DNA of 64,000 bases from Thermoproteota archaeon (GTDB lineage Archaea; Thermoproteota; Thermoprotei; Thermoproteales; Thermocladiaceae). A model generated the notes under the pieces. The model was given only the letters and a program-made list of their open reading frames with translations, had not been told where the DNA came from and searched no databases. Shown here in pieces: positions 61,637 through 64,000 of this stretch (positions within the stretch are counted from its first letter, which is position 1; each line of letters begins with the position of its first letter). The DNA lies in NCBI GenBank assembly GCA_013153275.1, contig JAADER010000062.1:1-64000 (forward strand), in the 5' to 3' direction. The position numbers and the translations under genes are program-made.

Positions 61637-62525
61637 ACCGATCCGCAGATACTTGATAAACGTACCGCTCCACATAACAGGAATATGGAAGATATGTTGG
61701 GGAAGAGACGAGTATGAGACAGGATCCATAGGAGCAGGAATAGTGATAGAACCAGGTGTTCGAGCAGTAGTCGAAATATATGACGAGAACTCACCCAAAG
61801 ATCCTATTAGAAAGACAATACTAAACGGGAAGGAAATCAAACTAAGAAACATAGAGATACTTAACAGACTGGTCTCACATAGAAAGTCCATAATTGTTAA
61901 CTGCACAACACCAGCTCCTCTAGGTGCGGGATATGGAGTTAGTGCAGCATTATGTATAATATATAGCTTAGCTATTAACGAATGTACAGATATTAAGAGA
62001 GCCGTAGAGAATGCGCATCTTGCAGAGGTTAAATCTCTTCTTGGTCTAGGAGACGTAATAGCAGAGACTTACGGTGGAGAACTTGAGATAAGGCTCAGAC
62101 CAGGTTCTCCAGGAACAACTGGGAGAATCATTAAGATATGTTATAGAAAGACCTACAATATATTAACTACAGAGCTGAGGAAAAAGCTATATACAGATGA
62201 GATGCTCCGTGAGAGATATAGTGATATTGTTAGAAATTCTGATAATCTTCTGAGAAAAATAATTGAGGAACCTTCATTGGAGAACTTCCTATATTGTTCA
62301 TACATGTTCTCTAAGTTAGTGAGGTTCATTGACGATAGACTTGAAAACATGCTACAGAGGGTTAGAAAGATGATACTTGGGTACTATGCTAAGAAGAGAG
62401 TTCTCGTAATAGTTCCTGAGAAAAACTATCTTGATGAGGTGTACGAACATGTGAGATCTATCTTCAGAATATGTAGAATGTTCAGACTTACTAGAGAAGG
62501 ACTGCACGTGTCTGCTTTATCCTAA
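61611..62525 (+). CDS. Pantoate kinase (GHMP family)
   Basis: About 304 residues from ATG 61611. A TTG at 61653 gives MINVPLHITG, closer to the usual beginning of archaeal pantoate kinase. GHMP motifs are visible: VPLHITGIWK, GSIGAGIVIEPGVRA and APLGAGYGVSAALC, the ATP loop. It phosphorylates pantoate for coenzyme A by the archaeal route. The upstream sRNA occupies the first codons. It converges on the PEP carboxylase gene with a nine-base overlap. Confidence 0.82.
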   Translation: MRRVPPGTEPIRRYLINVPLHITGIWKICWGRDEYETGSIGAGIVIEPGVRAVVEIYDENSPKDPIRKTILNGKEIKLRNIEILNRLVSHRKSIIVNCTTPAPLGAGYGVSAALCIIYSLAINECTDIKRAVENAHLAEVKSLLGLGDVIAETYGGELEIRLRPGSPGTTGRIIKICYRKTYNILTTELRKKLYTDEMLRERYSDIVRNSDNLLRKIIEEPSLENFLYCSYMFSKLVRFIDDRLENMLQRVRKMILGYYAKKRVLVIVPEKNYLDEVYEHVRSIFRICRMFRLTREGLHVSALS

Positions 62526-64000
62526 GCTTCCTCTCACTATGCCGGCCTCTATTAGGTACTTCACGCTCTCGGCTTTACCGAAGTTCTTATAGAACAGCAT
62601 TATTAGCTCTCTATGTTTTTCGACCCACTCTTCTCTTATCGGTTCGACATTAAACATCTCTCTTATCTCTTCTATGTCGTCCATATATAGCTTGAAGGCT
62701 CTGCTATCCATGTACTTCCTAGCAAGTGACGGCTCAAGGAGGGCGAGGTCGAACTCGAGGTCTCTATATATTATTGGTGATAGTTCCCGGATAACGAGCT
62801 CTAGAACCTCGCTTCCGAGCTCTCTCTCGACTCTTCGGAGTCCTCTTCCGAGACCTAGAAGCGTCGGTGCTATGCCCATGGTATAGAGTGCTGCGACGAA
62901 GTTTATTGCTCTAGGTAGTATTATGTTTCTATCTTCCACGATCTCCACTAGCTCCCTATCCTCGCTGAATAGGGCGCTCTCCTGTATACTTCTGGAGTAC
63001 TTTGTCACATCCATTCTATCTCTCCTTTTCGGTATGAAGCTGTTTATTATCAGAATCTTATCTGTCAGCCTTATCACCACGCGCAGGTACTCCGCCACAA
63101 GGATCTTACAGGCCTTTCTAAGAAGCTCCTCCTCCTCGTTGCTGAATATTCTTGGGGCTCTACCTATCTTATCCTGTAGGTTCATTAGGACCTCCCTGAC
63201 CGCGACCGGTCCCATATCGAACCTTATCCCCGACTGTATTGTGACGGTGTAGAACCATCTGTACGTATCAGCAAACTCATTGACCGCCTCCGGGCTCAGG
63301 TGACCTCTAAATGGCAGTCTTCCAACTCCTATTATCGGGTAGATCTTTACCTCAAGTTCCTTCCCTATCTTCCAGAGTCTGGAGAGAGCTATCTTTATGC
63401 TTATTATCGAGGGAGCATGGCCATATACCATTGCTGGGTCAGACTTCCCTATCATCACTCTGACCTCTCCGCGTTCTGTGAACATTGCTGTCTCGATAAG
63501 CCATCTTCTTATCAGGTTATCAATGTTCAACATTACTTCAACATCCTCAACTAGAGGTATCACGGAGACCTCTATCCCAAGCTTTCTACCAGCCTCATCC
63601 TCAAGTAGCCTCTGGATGTTCCAGAGCCTTCTCTGAAGCTTCAACAACTCATCTACTGTACCAGTCATAGGATTTATCACGTACCTCACAGCATCCGGCA
63701 CCTCCAGGTTCGTCACAAGGGACGATATCAGGACTATGAGATGCCTATCTAGATTCTCTAGCCTAGGATTTGGTAGCCTTGGCGTAAGTATGAAGTCCCT
63801 ACCCGCCCTGAACCCTAGTCTAGAGAGCTCCTCAGCGATCCACTTGACCTGATGATATGGAGTGAGCTTGCCCTCATAATCCACCATCTTCTCATCACAG
63901 CAGAAGCCTCCTGAGTCAAAGTCCATTATGTCCTTTACAGCTTCCTGAACCTCCTCATTAGCGTCTATACATCTGCTAGCAGAGTCAGGATGCTGAGTAC
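62517..64000 (-). CDS. ppcA: Archaeal-type phosphoenolpyruvate carboxylase, partial at the right window edge
   Basis: The frame runs through the right edge of the window; an internal ATG at 63926 is not the start. Upstream residues on the minus strand read TQHPDSASRCIDANEEV, the conserved N-terminal MSTQHPD motif of PpcA. Other matches are FCCDEKMVDYEGK, TPRLPNPR, IPLVEDVE, and GRLPFRGHLSPEAV. The enzyme carboxylates PEP to oxaloacetate, feeding citrate synthase. At least 493 residues are seen of about 500-520. It converges on the pantoate kinase gene. Confidence 0.92.
   Translation of the reverse strand, partial: TQHPDSASRCIDANEEVQEAVKDIMDFDSGGFCCDEKMVDYEGKLTPYHQVKWIAEELSRLGFRAGRDFILTPRLPNPRLENLDRHLIVLISSLVTNLEVPDAVRYVINPMTGTVDELLKLQRRLWNIQRLLEDEAGRKLGIEVSVIPLVEDVEVMLNIDNLIRRWLIETAMFTERGEVRVMIGKSDPAMVYGHAPSIISIKIALSRLWKIGKELEVKIYPIIGVGRLPFRGHLSPEAVNEFADTYRWFYTVTIQSGIRFDMGPVAVREVLMNLQDKIGRAPRIFSNEEEELLRKACKILVAEYLRVVIRLTDKILIINSFIPKRRDRMDVTKYSRSIQESALFSEDRELVEIVEDRNIILPRAINFVAALYTMGIAPTLLGLGRGLRRVERELGSEVLELVIRELSPIIYRDLEFDLALLEPSLARKYMDSRAFKLYMDDIEEIREMFNVEPIREEWVEKHRELIMLFYKNFGKAESVKYLIEAGIVRGSLG

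Overview
The window looks like chromosome from a hyperthermophilic crenarchaeon (Thermoproteota). Translation and processing genes are archaeal in type: ribosomal proteins L6 and S10, NMD3, prefoldin beta, KEOPS Pcc1, TrmY, a TtuA/Ncs6-like thiolase, AK6/Fap7, archaemetzincin and archaeal PEP carboxylase. Promoters are TATA boxes about 25 bases ahead of starts, often with no room for a leader. A short RNase P RNA (about 220 nt) appears to keep only P7-P9 of the specificity domain, as in the type T RNA of Thermoproteales. Moderate G+C, scattered single ribosomal protein genes and box C/D sRNAs at gene junctions fit that order. A Caldivirga/Vulcanisaeta-like relative is a guess, not a proof.

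Layout. 1-6.6 kb: two large secreted, S/T-rich envelope proteins (the first cut by the window edge), the second with a cohesin-like domain, then a small membrane protein. 6.6-18.5 kb: citrate synthase, tRNA thiolation plus free serine kinase, THUMP-SPOUT protein, L6, NAD kinase, TrmY, AK6 and several unknown small genes. 18.6-20.3 kb: a broken AAA_14/DUF4143 ATPase. 20.6-28.5 kb: purP, a csa3-cas6 pair, a long non-coding stretch with a hairpin, a repeat pair and a C/D sRNA, pheS, a cysteine synthase-like gene, and a Cas4-like nuclease divergent from a winged-helix gene. 28.5-36 kb: MBL hydrolase, NMD3, a secreted protein ending in a dockerin, a structured leader or ncRNA, and an HD phosphohydrolase. 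36-44 kb: permease, S10, the DHH/DUF3194/prefoldin/Pcc1/serA cluster, Mrp/NBP35 and glyA. 45.8-50.9 kb: an unknown ATPase pair, RNase P RNA, archaemetzincin, NUDIX, and a winged-helix/tetrapyrrole-methylase-like fusion. 51.5-59 kb: a complex I cluster in the order nuoA, nuoB-nuoD fusion, J, K, M, L, N, with C, H and I absent. 59-64 kb: Nnr, a roadblock pair, pantoate kinase and PEP carboxylase (cut by the right edge).

The genes suggest some joint physiology. SerA, the ParB-like serine kinase and the cysteine synthase homologue could supply and use O-phosphoserine for cysteine; GlyA links serine to C1 units. NAD kinase and Nnr maintain NAD(P). The Nuo-like complex would couple an unknown donor to quinone and ion transport. 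Three envelope genes carry cohesin-like and dockerin modules that could join surface proteins together. CRISPR-related genes are present without any array or interference complex in the window.
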